Assembly: GCA_045635745.1 (NCBI GenBank)
Contig: JAZTWG010000055.1
Span: 1 to 64,000 of the forward strand
Direction of reading: 5' to 3'
From: SIG78 sp045635745
GTDB taxonomy: Bacteria > Verrucomicrobiota > Lentisphaeria > Victivallales > Victivallaceae
DNA length: 64,000 nucleotides
The first letter of the stretch is position 1, and every line of letters starts with the position of its first letter. The translations under genes and the position numbers were made by a program. This document shows positions 43,210-52,264 of this stretch, piece by piece. The notes under the pieces are model-generated. The model was not told the origin of the DNA, searched no databases, and worked only from the letters and a program-made list of their open reading frames with translations.

Positions 43210-44064
43210 TCAGCGCAATCTGGCTGCTGCAAAACGGTCTCTTTGTGTGTAATCGCGGATTATTTCAATGGCGCACCAATTCAGACTTTTCTGCATCAAT
43301 TCTGCGGCAACAGAGGTTTGAGGACTGCTCATTTCAAGGATCATTGCGCCGCGCGGAGTCAGGAATTCCGGCGCCCGGTCAATAATTTTGCGGATCAGAT
43401 CCAGACCATCATCGCCGGAGGTGAGGGCCAGTTTAGGCTCAAAATTACGCACTTCCGGCGACAGTGTCTTATACTCTTCTTCGGTAACATATGGCAGGTT
43501 GGCTGCAATAATATCGAACTTTTCACCGGCAAGATTGCTGAAGAGGTCGCTGACAACGAATTTAATTTTATCAGGGGCACAATTACGGGCGTTTTCCATG
43601 GCGGTTGCCAGTGCTTCAGTACTTATATCGCTGGCCGTAACTTCCGCGTCGCTTCTTTCGGTAGCTACCGAAAGTGCTATGGCTCCGGAGCCGGTTCCCA
43701 CATCCAGCAGACTGCCGTGGGGCGGCAGATTTTTTATGCACCACTCCACCAGCAATTCTGTTTCCGGACGGGGAATCAGCACTGATGGATCAACTTTGAG
43801 TGTCAAATCCCGGAAATACGCTCTCCGGAAAATATACTGCCACGGTTCGTCATTCAGCCGCCGCTGGAGTATCTGCAATGCCTGTTTGTAGAGTGCCGGC
43901 TCAATGATCCGGCTGCGCTCCAGCTTGGCCTGCAGCCGGCTGCAATCCAGCAATTCTGCCATAATGGCTATCGCTTCGGCGGAGGCTTCTTCCATATTAT
44001 GAGCCTGGAATTTTTCTGTAAGCAGATCCAGCAGCTCTCCGCTGCGGTAAATGGTTTCAGCCAT
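43210..44064 (-). CDS. prmC: Release factor glutamine methyltransferase
   Basis: Methylates the GGQ glutamine of release factors using SAM. The 284-residue product has a helical N-terminal domain, SAM motif LLDVGTGSGAIAL, and the active-site motif NLPY where the family normally has NPPY; the substitution is directly visible. IPRPETELLVEW is typical of PrmC. prfA lies about 10 kb away. Confidence 0.92.
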   Translation of the reverse strand: MAETIYRSGELLDLLTEKFQAHNMEEASAEAIAIMAELLDCSRLQAKLERSRIIEPALYKQALQILQRRLNDEPWQYIFRRAYFRDLTLKVDPSVLIPRPETELLVEWCIKNLPPHGSLLDVGTGSGAIALSVATERSDAEVTASDISTEALATAMENARNCAPDKIKFVVSDLFSNLAGEKFDIIAANLPYVTEEEYKTLSPEVRNFEPKLALTSGDDGLDLIRKIIDRAPEFLTPRGAMILEMSSPQTSVAAELMQKSLNWCAIEIIRDYTQRDRFAAARLR

Positions 44065-44068
44065 AGTT

Positions 44069-44659
44069 TTACCTGCCCGGTGACGGTGTTTGCGGCGCTT
44101 CGACCGGTGCGGCCGGAACTTTGAGAGTATTGGCTGCAGGCGTTTTTGCCGGATGGAACGGTATGAGCGAGTTGGTATCCTGCAGCACGATCACCGCCGC
44201 CATGGCCAGCTGAAAAACACCCCACAGAGCAAAAATCAGCATAAAGTGCCCCGCTGAACGCATGCCGCCGGTACCAAACCAATTCAGCCCGTAACGCCGG
44301 ATTATCAACCATACTATAAGGATGAGCAATCCGGCCAGCAATGCCAGGATCAATGCCGGATTGTCGTTGATCAAATACCGCATGATCCGGGTGTTGTGGG
44401 CAAAACTGAAATTGTTGATCACACCCGGCAGAAAGAGCAGCGGCCATGCTGCCAGATGCAGAAACCAGAGTGCCGGACCATGCACCGAAGAGTGCCCCAG
44501 CTCGTAAGGCTTTTCAAAACAGAGCGCCAGCGATGCGATCACTACAAACAGCAGAAAGATCGTGCAACGATTGAAAAATTGTATCGCCCGCTGTTTTTTT
44601 GTGTCAGAGCCCTTGATGTAATTATTCTGTTTTTTACCGTTTTTTTTATGTTTTTTCAT
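44069..44659 (-). CDS. Unknown membrane protein
   Basis: 196 residues with a very basic N-terminus (about 1-25), about four membrane helices (about 30-50, 65-82, 102-122, 133-155) and a Pro/Ala/Thr-rich C-terminal tail (about 165-196). No family recognised. It lies between corA (15 bp) and prmC (4 bp), so it is probably cotranscribed with both. Confidence 0.65.
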   Translation of the reverse strand: MKKHKKNGKKQNNYIKGSDTKKQRAIQFFNRCTIFLLFVVIASLALCFEKPYELGHSSVHGPALWFLHLAAWPLLFLPGVINNFSFAHNTRIMRYLINDNPALILALLAGLLILIVWLIIRRYGLNWFGTGGMRSAGHFMLIFALWGVFQLAMAAVIVLQDTNSLIPFHPAKTPAANTLKVPAAPVEAPQTPSPGR

Positions 44660-44674
44660 CTGTGGAACTCCGTA

Positions 44675-45616
44675 TTATTTGTGCGAACCGACTCCAACGC
44701 GCTTCACCACGATAAATGTTATATAGCCGATAATCACCGCCGCCAGGAAAAATCCGCTGTAAGCGTATGGCCACCAGATACCTTCGGTCATCATGGTGAA
44801 TTCGGACATGCCGCCGATCCCGGTAAGCACATTTATCGGCATAAAGACCAGATTTATCACCGCCAGATATTTCATGACATTGGACAGGTTGTTGTTTACG
44901 ATCGAAACCCGCGCGGTGGACATCTCGTCAAGAATGCTTGAGTAAATCTTGGAAAGATTATCGCATTGCTTGTTTTCAACGGTGATATCTTCCAGAAAGT
45001 CGATCTCCTCTTCGGTAAAACCGATCTTGCGGGCATCGGCTTTGAGCTTGAGCAGCAGCAGCTGGTTGGCACCGGTGGCGCTTTCGTAATAGGTCAGACC
45101 TTTCAACAGCGAAAATATCCCCGCCAGCGCCTTATTGGTTACACTGGTTTCCATCTTGTTTTCAAAACTGTCGGATATCGACCGGATTATCCGCAGATTT
45201 TCCAGAAAGTGACGCGTGGAGTGATAAAAGAGCCGCAGCAGTACTCCCGGTATGGTATTTCCGCGCAGCGGCATCTTGCCGTATTCAAAGATCGGTACCG
45301 AGTCCGCCTGAACAATGATGATCTTATCTTTGAACAGAAATGCACCCGCTGATGCCACGCGGAAGATAAGTTTATTATCTTTGTTGTAGCGCCGGGGTTG
45401 TTTCATAATTACCGCAATATGGTTGGGCTCGTATTCCACACGCGATATTTCGTCTTCGTCCAGTGCCGAATAGTAGGTGTGTTCGTCGATGCCGCACTCT
45501 TCGACCAGAAATTTGCGGTCATCATCGGAGGGGTTGCTGTAAATCTGGATCGGTCCGATCGAGTCTTCGGAACACTCCACAATGCGCCCATCTGAAATCT
45601 TGTAGCTCTTAAACAT
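44675..45616 (-). CDS. corA: CorA-family divalent-metal transporter, GMS variant
   Basis: 313-residue CorA-type channel: a cytoplasmic funnel domain, then two C-terminal helices (about 250-270 and 283-305). The selectivity signature GMN is GMS here (GIGGMSEFTMMTEG), the Asn being replaced by Ser. This may mark a subgroup with other ion preference. The ATG at 45616 starts at the family-typical MFKSYKISDGRIVEC; ten upstream codons run into the leader hairpin. A hairpin-forming leader lies at 45635-45670. Confidence 0.88.
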   Translation of the reverse strand: MFKSYKISDGRIVECSEDSIGPIQIYSNPSDDDRKFLVEECGIDEHTYYSALDEDEISRVEYEPNHIAVIMKQPRRYNKDNKLIFRVASAGAFLFKDKIIIVQADSVPIFEYGKMPLRGNTIPGVLLRLFYHSTRHFLENLRIIRSISDSFENKMETSVTNKALAGIFSLLKGLTYYESATGANQLLLLKLKADARKIGFTEEEIDFLEDITVENKQCDNLSKIYSSILDEMSTARVSIVNNNLSNVMKYLAVINLVFMPINVLTGIGGMSEFTMMTEGIWWPYAYSGFFLAAVIIGYITFIVVKRVGVGSHK

Positions 45617-45634
45617 AATAGCACGCTTATCTCT

Positions 45635-45670
45635 CTTTTGCAGCAAAAGACCGGGTACAGGTCCTTTTGC
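45635..45670 (-). promoter_or_regulatory. Structured leader before corA
   Basis: On the minus strand GCAAAAGGACC (45660-45670) can pair with GGTCTTTTGC (45643-45652), one bulge. The same CTTTTGC can instead pair with GCAAAAG at 45635-45641, closer to the start codon. The two pairings exclude each other, a layout seen in attenuating or translation-controlling leaders. The rest of 45671-45980 shows no gene; a GCGCCCCGGGGCGC palindrome lies at 45963-45976, just after the sigma factor stop. Confidence 0.4.
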
Positions 45671-45980
45671 CGGTTTGCAAAATTTTAACAGTAAGCTTTT
45701 TACAATGCCGCAAGAATGATGTGCAAGTCAGGATTTCTGCAAGTTACAACAACGCCTGCGGCAGAAGCATACTGCACGACGGCGGTTCAGCATCCAAACT
45801 GGTGTTGACCGTACTTTTCATAGATCAAAACTTCTCCCGTTAAACTGTTGTTGATTTTAAGAGTGAAAACTTTTTTAAATATACCACTTACTTTCCGGTT
45901 TGTCAAATCATCCAGATTAAAAAAATGTGATCTGCGGTGGGGATGCCCGATATTTTTTCAGGGCGCCCCGGGGCGCTATT

Positions 45981-46601
45981 TCAATTCTGCCAATCAAATT
46001 CCCGCAGCAGTGCCAGCAGTTGTTTTTTGCCGCGGGATATTCTGGATTTGACGGTTCCAATGGAGCATTGCAGCTCTTCGGCGATCATTTCGTAACTGAA
46101 ATTATTTATATAACGCAGTTGGAGAGTTTTCCGGACTTTACGCGGCAGAAGCGATATGTTATAAAGCAATATCTCAGTATATTCAGAATAACTCATATCG
46201 GCTATGAGTAATAATTCCTGCAGGTTGGCGGAACTTTCATCCATCAGATCGTATTTTTTCATCAGATCGCAGAACTTCAAACGTTTTTTATCTTTTTTTA
46301 CTGCCCGGTAACGGTTTTTTGCCTGATTTATTACAATACGGTAGAGCCAGGTGGTGAGACTGGCTTCGCCGCGGAATTTTTTCATCGAACGGTAGGCGCG
46401 AAGCAGGGCATCCTGCACCACTTCTTCGCAATCAAGATTGCTTTTAAGGATCGTGCTTGCCATAGCCATCAATCGCGGATAATATAATTCAGCAAATCTG
46501 GCGAATGTTGCCTGATCTTCCAAATCAAGATTGCGCAATATTGTTTTTACACAATGACCATGCCGATAAGGAATGGCCATCTTGTTCTTCACCTCTTTCA
46601 T
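45981..46601 (-). CDS. ECF-type RNA polymerase sigma factor
   Basis: 206-residue sigma-70 family protein with region 2 (LYYPRLMAMASTILKSNLDCEEVVQDALLRAYRSM, FRGEASLTTWLYRIVINQAKNRYR) and region 4 (LPRKVRKTLQLRYINNFSYEMIAEELQCSIGTVKSRISRGKKQL). No anti-sigma gene is adjacent. GGAAGG precedes the ATG. An upstream palindrome (46648-46674) may regulate it. Confidence 0.92.
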   Translation of the reverse strand: MKEVKNKMAIPYRHGHCVKTILRNLDLEDQATFARFAELYYPRLMAMASTILKSNLDCEEVVQDALLRAYRSMKKFRGEASLTTWLYRIVINQAKNRYRAVKKDKKRLKFCDLMKKYDLMDESSANLQELLLIADMSYSEYTEILLYNISLLPRKVRKTLQLRYINNFSYEMIAEELQCSIGTVKSRISRGKKQLLALLREFDWQN

Positions 46602-46647
46602 GTGATGAACCTTCCTTAAAAATTAGCTTTTTATATTGAATAAAAAA

Positions 46648-46674
46648 TTAAGTGTTTACTTAACTTTTACTTAA
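46648..46674. promoter_or_regulatory. Palindrome and half-site upstream of the sigma factor gene
   Basis: TTAAGT-GTTT-ACTTAA (46648-46663) is a perfect inverted repeat. A third ACTTAA follows at 46669-46674, so TTTACTTAA occurs twice with an 11-bp period. It lies 47-73 bp before the sigma factor start in an AT-rich region; operator role is inferred. Confidence 0.4.
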
Positions 46675-46819
46675 TTTAATGTTTTTTTAAACAAAATCAA
46701 GGATTTTAGGGGAGAAAATGGCAAAAATTTAGAAAAAAATTAATTTCTGCATTAATAATCAAGGCAGAAGAAGAGCGCAAAAGTATGGGTACTGGTGACT
46801 TATCGGGCCTGGCGGGCGT

Positions 46820-48373
46820 TTACAGCGCCCACTCTTCGCGGTCGATGGTACGGTAGGTTATAGCTTCGAGCAAATGTTCGGTCTGAATATCGCTGCTTCC
46901 GGCCAGATCGGCAATGGTACGCGCCACTTTCAGTATGCGGTCATGGGCGCGCGGACTCAAGTGGAACTTGCTGATCGCATGCCGCAGAAGCATAGCTGAA
47001 TCGCTGCTTATACAGCAGAACATATTCAGTTCTCTTGAGCTCATCTGGGCGTTGCAGTATATGATATTGTTGATTTGAGCAAATCTTTGCTGCTGGATAT
47101 TTCTTGCTGCGATCACCCGCCGGCGGATAACAGCGCTGCTTTCGCCGGTGGGGGCGCTTAAAAGTTCATCTTCGATCAGATTCAATACCGGCACATGCAA
47201 GTCTATGCGGTCAAGCAGAGGGCCGGAGATCTTTTTCTGATAGCGTTTTTTTTCGTCGATCTTGCAGCGGCATCCCAACTCTACCGAACCCCGTCCGCAG
47301 GGGCAGGGGTTCATGGCGCCAGCGAGCATAAAACGGGCAGGGAAGGTGCAAGTACCGCTGGCGCGCGATACAACTATTTCGCCATTTTCCAACGGCTGGC
47401 GCAAAACTTCCAGCACATTGCGTTTGAATTCCGGCAGTTCATCGAGAAACAGCACTCCGTTGTGCGCCAGACTTATTTCGCCGGGGCGCGGATTTTTACC
47501 GCCGCCGATCAGAGCTATATCGCTTACTGTATGGTGCGGCGAACGGAACGGCCGGTTGTTGAGCAATGGTTCACCATCGGAGAGCATGCCCAGAACGCTG
47601 TGGATGCGGCTGGTTTCCAGTGTTTCGGCCAGAGTCATCGGCGGAAGAATACCTGCCAGTCGTTTGGCGATCATGCTTTTTCCCGTGCCCGGCGGGCCGA
47701 TCATCAGCGAATTGTGTCCGCCGGCGGCTGCGATCTCCATGGCGCGGCGGGCGGCAAGCTGACCTTTGACTTCCGCAAAGTCCGGCAAATGCAGATCTTT
47801 GCGGCTGGCGAGGTAATCGTGCAGATCGGCGTGTTTGGTTTCGCCGCGGATGCCGCGGAAAAAGTCGCATGCTTCCTGCAGATGTTTTATCGGATAAACC
47901 GCAATTTTGCCATTGGTCGCCAGCGCACTTTCTTCGGCATTGGCAACCGGCACCAGCATAAATTCTATTTGCGGATTTTCTGCCGCCATTGCCGCTATGG
48001 GCAACGCACCGCGTACCGGCCGGATACTGCCGTCGAGTGCAAGTTCGCCCAGAACCATGCTGCGGGCCAGATCATTGCGGGGGATCTGCCCGGTAGCAGC
48101 AAGCATACCGAGCGCGATTGCCAGGTCAAATGCCGCACCTTCTTTCCGCAGATCGCTGGGGGCCAGATTTACCACGGTCGAACCTTTGGCCGGCGGCAAG
48201 CCGGAAGAAAGCAAAGCCGAATGTATGCGGTCGCGGCTCTCTTTGATCGCCTGGTCGGCAAGGCCTACGATGGATACCATATCCATATCGCCTCTGCCGG
48301 TGGCATTGACTTCCACTTCCACAAGATATGCATCGATTCCTATAACTGAGGCCGAATAGGTTCTTGCAAGCAT
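46820..48373 (-). CDS. YifB/ComM-type Mg-chelatase-like ATPase
   Basis: 517-residue AAA+ ATPase. An N-terminal Lon-protease-like S16 fold domain (about 1-170) is followed by the Mg-chelatase ATPase with GPPGTGKSMIAKRL, Walker B VLFLDELPEF, and an internal zinc-like cluster CPCGRG...CRC. ComM homologues act as branch-migration helicases in natural transformation. It follows rlmI by 20 bp in a four-gene minus-strand group. Confidence 0.93.
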   Translation of the reverse strand: MLARTYSASVIGIDAYLVEVEVNATGRGDMDMVSIVGLADQAIKESRDRIHSALLSSGLPPAKGSTVVNLAPSDLRKEGAAFDLAIALGMLAATGQIPRNDLARSMVLGELALDGSIRPVRGALPIAAMAAENPQIEFMLVPVANAEESALATNGKIAVYPIKHLQEACDFFRGIRGETKHADLHDYLASRKDLHLPDFAEVKGQLAARRAMEIAAAGGHNSLMIGPPGTGKSMIAKRLAGILPPMTLAETLETSRIHSVLGMLSDGEPLLNNRPFRSPHHTVSDIALIGGGKNPRPGEISLAHNGVLFLDELPEFKRNVLEVLRQPLENGEIVVSRASGTCTFPARFMLAGAMNPCPCGRGSVELGCRCKIDEKKRYQKKISGPLLDRIDLHVPVLNLIEDELLSAPTGESSAVIRRRVIAARNIQQQRFAQINNIIYCNAQMSSRELNMFCCISSDSAMLLRHAISKFHLSPRAHDRILKVARTIADLAGSSDIQTEHLLEAITYRTIDREEWAL

Positions 48374-48393
48374 GGTTCCATCCTTCTTATTTT

Positions 48394-49584
48394 TCAGTTG
48401 CAGCGCACTATCATCAGACCCTTCAGATAGCGGGCTTCCGGAAATGCGGTTGATATAACGTGGTCGGCTCCCTGTCCGAGATCGGCAACGATCCGGGCAT
48501 CGCAGCGGGCATCACATGCAGCATCGGCGGCGATCTTGGCAAAGAGTTCGCGGGTGACTAATCCCGAACACGAAAAAGAAAAGAGCATACCGCCTTTATC
48601 CAGCAGATGAAAAGCCTGCAGCATGGCATCTTTGTATGCCCGGCAGCCTTTGGACATATTACGCATGGAGTCAACGAGTTTGGGCGGGTCCAGTACAATA
48701 AGGTCAAATTTGCGTTTTTCTCCGCGGCACTTGCGTAAGAACGAAAACCCATCGGCTTCAATATTGGCAAATTGTCCGGGCGATATACCGTTCAGGGTAA
48801 AATTCTTTTCCGCCATCGCCAGTGCCGGAGCGGAGGTGTCCACATTTATAACGTGTTCCGCACCGCCCAGTGCTGCCGCCACGCCGAAGCCGCCGGTGTA
48901 GCTGAACAGATTCAAAACCTTTTTGCCGGCAGAAAATTTCTGCACCATGGAGCGGCTTTCCCGCTGGTCGCAATAAAAACCGCTTTTGTGGCCGTTTACG
49001 ATATCCACATACAGTTTTCTGCCGTCTTCATTGATTTGCAGCAGCTCGCCGGGGAGCGAGCCGGAGATCAACCCCGCACGCGGAGCGAGTTTCTCATATT
49101 TTCTTACTGCCGCATCGCTGCGTTCGTAAATGCCGGACCAGTTTTGAAGTTTTTTCAGACTGTTGATGATTGCATGCTGCTGGTATTCAGCTCCGGCGCT
49201 GGTCAACTGCAGCACTGCGTAATTATTGTAAACATCTATCGTTATCCCCGGCAGACCATCGCCTTCAGAGGCGCAGAGCCGCCACGCAGTTGTGGCGGAG
49301 GGAATGTTCAAAGTTTGCCGCAAATCGTATGCCGCCTGCAGCTGACGGTCAAAAAACGCCTGATCTATGGACGCCGTTGTGTCAAAGCTCCACACCCGCA
49401 GCGCCAGCTGGCTGGCCGGAGAGATCGCCGCCAGCGCCAGCAGTTCATTGCTGTGGGAATAGACTTCCACCGTTTCGCCATTTTCCACTTTGCCTTCCAC
49501 GCGGGCGATGGCCCCGGAATAAACCCAGGGGTGGCGTTGTTTAAGACTCTTTTCCCGGGCGGCTTTCAGAAATACTTTATTCAT
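48394..49584 (-). CDS. rlmI: 23S rRNA cytosine-5 methyltransferase (RlmI-like)
   Basis: 396 residues. An N-terminal PUA domain (about 1-75, LKQRHPWVYSGAIARVEG), a central EEHEE-type domain and a C-terminal Rossmann methyltransferase with VLNLFSYTGGFGVAA and LIVLDPPKL. The family methylates C1962 of 23S rRNA in E. coli. The start overlaps the larE stop by one base. Confidence 0.9.
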   Translation of the reverse strand: MNKVFLKAAREKSLKQRHPWVYSGAIARVEGKVENGETVEVYSHSNELLALAAISPASQLALRVWSFDTTASIDQAFFDRQLQAAYDLRQTLNIPSATTAWRLCASEGDGLPGITIDVYNNYAVLQLTSAGAEYQQHAIINSLKKLQNWSGIYERSDAAVRKYEKLAPRAGLISGSLPGELLQINEDGRKLYVDIVNGHKSGFYCDQRESRSMVQKFSAGKKVLNLFSYTGGFGVAAALGGAEHVINVDTSAPALAMAEKNFTLNGISPGQFANIEADGFSFLRKCRGEKRKFDLIVLDPPKLVDSMRNMSKGCRAYKDAMLQAFHLLDKGGMLFSFSCSGLVTRELFAKIAADAACDARCDARIVADLGQGADHVISTAFPEARYLKGLMIVRCN

Positions 49585-50396
49585 TATGCCTCCGTATTTT
49601 CTGCGCCGTTGACGGCTCCGCGCCGGTATCCGGCAAGATCAACTGCGATGCTTTTGAAGTTGAAACTGCGGAATTTCTGCAAGATGGAGTCGCGCATTTT
49701 CCAGAATTTTTCCAAATCCTCAAAGGCCACTTCTATTTTTGCCATATCCTGATAAATACGCACTCTTGATCCGGCAAAACCCATATTCAGGAGAACATTT
49801 TCTGCCATGTCGGCAGTTTGCAGCATTTCAGGCGTGATCACTGTATTGCAAGGTATTCTTGAAGCCAGACAGGCCGATGCCGGAGCCTGCGAGTTGGGCA
49901 GCGCAAAGTCGTGTGCCAGATCGCGGATCATAGCTTTGGTGAGTTTTGCCTCCACAAAAATATGGCGGATCTTCAACTCATCAGCCGCCGCTTTGCCGGG
50001 GCGGTAATCAAGTTGATCATCCAGATTTTCGCCATCGGCAAGCACTTTGAAATTGCGTTTTTCCGCTTCACTCAAAAGTGCCTGATAAAGCGCTTTTTTG
50101 CAGTAGTAGCAGCGTTTGGGGCCATTGGCGGTGATTTCCGGAATTGCCAGCGGGGCAAATGTTACGCTTACGCACTCGAGCTTTCGCGCCTGTGCCCACT
50201 CCAGCGCAAAGGCTTTTTCAGCGGCGGGGGCAAAGCATGAATCGGCAAAAAGCAGCAGCACATTTTCCTTGCCCAGCACGATTTCCGCTGCCCGGGCAAG
50301 GGTTACGCTGTCTACGCCGCCGGAAGAGGCTATGGCCAGACGTTTATCGGGAATTTGTTCCAGAACTTCCGCAATGCGGGCAAAATCAGCAAACAT
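49584..50396 (-). CDS. larE: LarE-type sulfur transferase for nickel-pincer cofactor
   Basis: 270-residue PP-loop ATPase. SSGGVDS (24-30) binds ATP, PKRCYYCKKALY is family typical, and Cys176 in ASACLASRIP falls at the position of the sacrificial sulfur-donor cysteine of Lactiplantibacillus LarE. It activates the pyridinium dicarboxylate and donates sulfur. larC is 6 kb away on the other strand; larA and larB are not seen. It lies 1 bp after the GT4 gene. Confidence 0.88.
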   Translation of the reverse strand: MFADFARIAEVLEQIPDKRLAIASSGGVDSVTLARAAEIVLGKENVLLLFADSCFAPAAEKAFALEWAQARKLECVSVTFAPLAIPEITANGPKRCYYCKKALYQALLSEAEKRNFKVLADGENLDDQLDYRPGKAAADELKIRHIFVEAKLTKAMIRDLAHDFALPNSQAPASACLASRIPCNTVITPEMLQTADMAENVLLNMGFAGSRVRIYQDMAKIEVAFEDLEKFWKMRDSILQKFRSFNFKSIAVDLAGYRRGAVNGAENTEA

Positions 50397-50397
50397 T

Positions 50398-51579
50398 TTA
50401 TATCAGATTCTTTCTTTTCAGTACGGCAATATAATCTTCCAGCAATATCTTTGCCATGCGTTCTTTATCAAAGCGTTCCCGTACCAGAGCTTTTCCGGCG
50501 GCAGCTGCTTTTTGTGCTTTTTCCGGATCCTGCAGAAACTCAAGAGTACCCTTTACGATACTTTCCACATCCCGCGGCGGTACGCAGCAGCCGGTTTCTC
50601 CATTGTGAATGACCTCCGGCGTGCCGTCAAGCTGATATCCGCAAGCCGGGATACCGCAAGCCAACGCCTGAACTACCGAGCGGGGCAGGCCTTCGCGCAG
50701 CGACAGATGCCAGAGTATATCAGCTTGAATGAGATACTCCGGTACCTTATCCGGCGAGACCAATCCGGCAAAATGCACCCGGTCGGCAAAACCTTTTTCC
50801 ACGGCTTCGGCTTCCAGACTTTTCCGCAATATGCCATCGCCGATAATAAGCAGATGTGCTTGCGGTACGCTCTTCAACACCAGCGGAAAACCTTTGAGTA
50901 CATCATCATAACCCTTGAGTTCAAACAACCGTGCCAGCGTGGCAATGACTTTGGCATCGGCGGGGATATTGAGTTTGCTGCGCAGTTCTTCCGAACGTTC
51001 GGCATTCAGGAATGTACCGATATCCATGCCGCTGTAAACCACCTGATATTTTTCCGGCGGCGCAATTCGGGCTTTGATACATTGGTCGATCATGGCTTGT
51101 GCCACAGCATAAATGCGGTCGCTGGGACGGGCGGCAATGCGTTCGGAAAGTTTGTAGATAAAGTTTTTCCACGGTTTTTCGTATTCATGAAATGCCTGAC
51201 CGTGAACTGTGTGTACAATACATGGCACCCCGGCGGCTTTGGCGGCCATCCGGCCGAGAACACCGGCTTTAGAGCTGTGCGTATGTACTACGTCAAACTT
51301 TTCCTGCTTGAAATATTTTTTGAGTTTGCAGTAGGCCTTGAAGTCTTTTAACGGCGAAATCTCCCGCACCATTTCGTCAATGGTAACGACTTCCAGATCC
51401 GGCACGCTTATACGGCTTAAAAGTTCACCTTCCGGCCCCGGCGACGGCCCGGTAACGAGCACCACCCGGTTGCCTGCACGCAGTTGCCCGATGCAGCTGA
51501 AAAGGGTATTTTCCTGCGCGCCGCCGACAATCATGCGGGTGATGACATGACAGATTGAAATTTTCTTTTGCTTTTCCAT
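50398..51579 (-). CDS. Group 4 glycosyltransferase
   Basis: 393-residue GT-B enzyme with RMIVGGAQENTLF near the start and the donor-site block REGLPRSVVQALACGIPACGYQLDGTPEVI, containing the E-x7-E-like motif. It probably adds a sugar in surface polysaccharide or glycolipid synthesis; donor and acceptor are unknown. First gene of the group with larE, rlmI and yifB, divergent from the gene at 51713. Confidence 0.9.
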   Translation of the reverse strand: MEKQKKISICHVITRMIVGGAQENTLFSCIGQLRAGNRVVLVTGPSPGPEGELLSRISVPDLEVVTIDEMVREISPLKDFKAYCKLKKYFKQEKFDVVHTHSSKAGVLGRMAAKAAGVPCIVHTVHGQAFHEYEKPWKNFIYKLSERIAARPSDRIYAVAQAMIDQCIKARIAPPEKYQVVYSGMDIGTFLNAERSEELRSKLNIPADAKVIATLARLFELKGYDDVLKGFPLVLKSVPQAHLLIIGDGILRKSLEAEAVEKGFADRVHFAGLVSPDKVPEYLIQADILWHLSLREGLPRSVVQALACGIPACGYQLDGTPEVIHNGETGCCVPPRDVESIVKGTLEFLQDPEKAQKAAAAGKALVRERFDKERMAKILLEDYIAVLKRKNLI

Positions 51580-51712
51580 AGTATCATTAAGTTATACTCA
51601 AAATTCAGTTTTATCCAATCTGAAAGCATAAAAATATTCAAATTTGTTTGAAGATACTAATTTTCATGCTAAATTAATGCTGTATTCATGCAATAAGGAA
51701 ATAAGGAGTATT

Positions 51713-52261
51713 ATGGAAAAATATACCGTTATAACCATGCTTGCTGCGGGAATCATATTTTTTGCGGCGTTGGCTCTGCTGCTTTTGCGGTGCAGACCGG
51801 ATAAACTCTCTGAAGCTGAACAGCTTCTGCGTAACCGTGGATTCGGCATGGTATTGAGTGCCGCGGCATTGGTATGGTGCGTGCCGCAGGTTCAGGCAGT
51901 GGCATGGACGTGGCTGGCCAATTATGCGTGGATCATTGCGGCCGCGGCATTGCTTTTGTGTGTGAAATATCTGGATAATCTGGCGAGCCGCGGTTTTGCC
52001 GGATTGCTGATAATGGGGGCATACAGTTTTCTGGATATGAGTTTTGACTGCAAGCTTTCCATGAATATATCCGGTGCTCTGCCGGCGTGGGTGTGGGGAT
52101 TTATCGGCATAGTCATTGCCGCCAAACCGTGTTATTTGCGCGATTATCTCCGGCTGGCGGCGGCAAAAAGTTTTTTCCGTTATCTGGCGGCGGCACTGGC
52201 TGTGGTAACGGTGTTGTTTCTGGCGACAACAATTGTGATATTTCTGAAAGTTCAGGGGTGA
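51713..52261 (+). CDS. Unknown polytopic membrane protein
   Basis: 182 residues, largely hydrophobic, with about 5-6 membrane helices (first at about 8-27, last about 158-178) and a short cytoplasmic loop CRPDKLSEAEQLLRNRGF. No family recognised. AAGGAG precedes the ATG at 51713; an earlier ATG at 51644 has no ribosome site. It lies 3 bp before rsmG and is cotranscribed with it. Confidence 0.7.
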   Translation: MEKYTVITMLAAGIIFFAALALLLLRCRPDKLSEAEQLLRNRGFGMVLSAAALVWCVPQVQAVAWTWLANYAWIIAAAALLLCVKYLDNLASRGFAGLLIMGAYSFLDMSFDCKLSMNISGALPAWVWGFIGIVIAAKPCYLRDYLRLAAAKSFFRYLAAALAVVTVLFLATTIVIFLKVQG

Positions 52262-52264
52262 ATT

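Noticed and set aside
45963..45976. GCGCCCCGGGGCGC palindrome as a terminator of the sigma factor gene
   Set aside because: It lies close after the stop codon but has no T run and almost no loop, so a terminator call is not supported.
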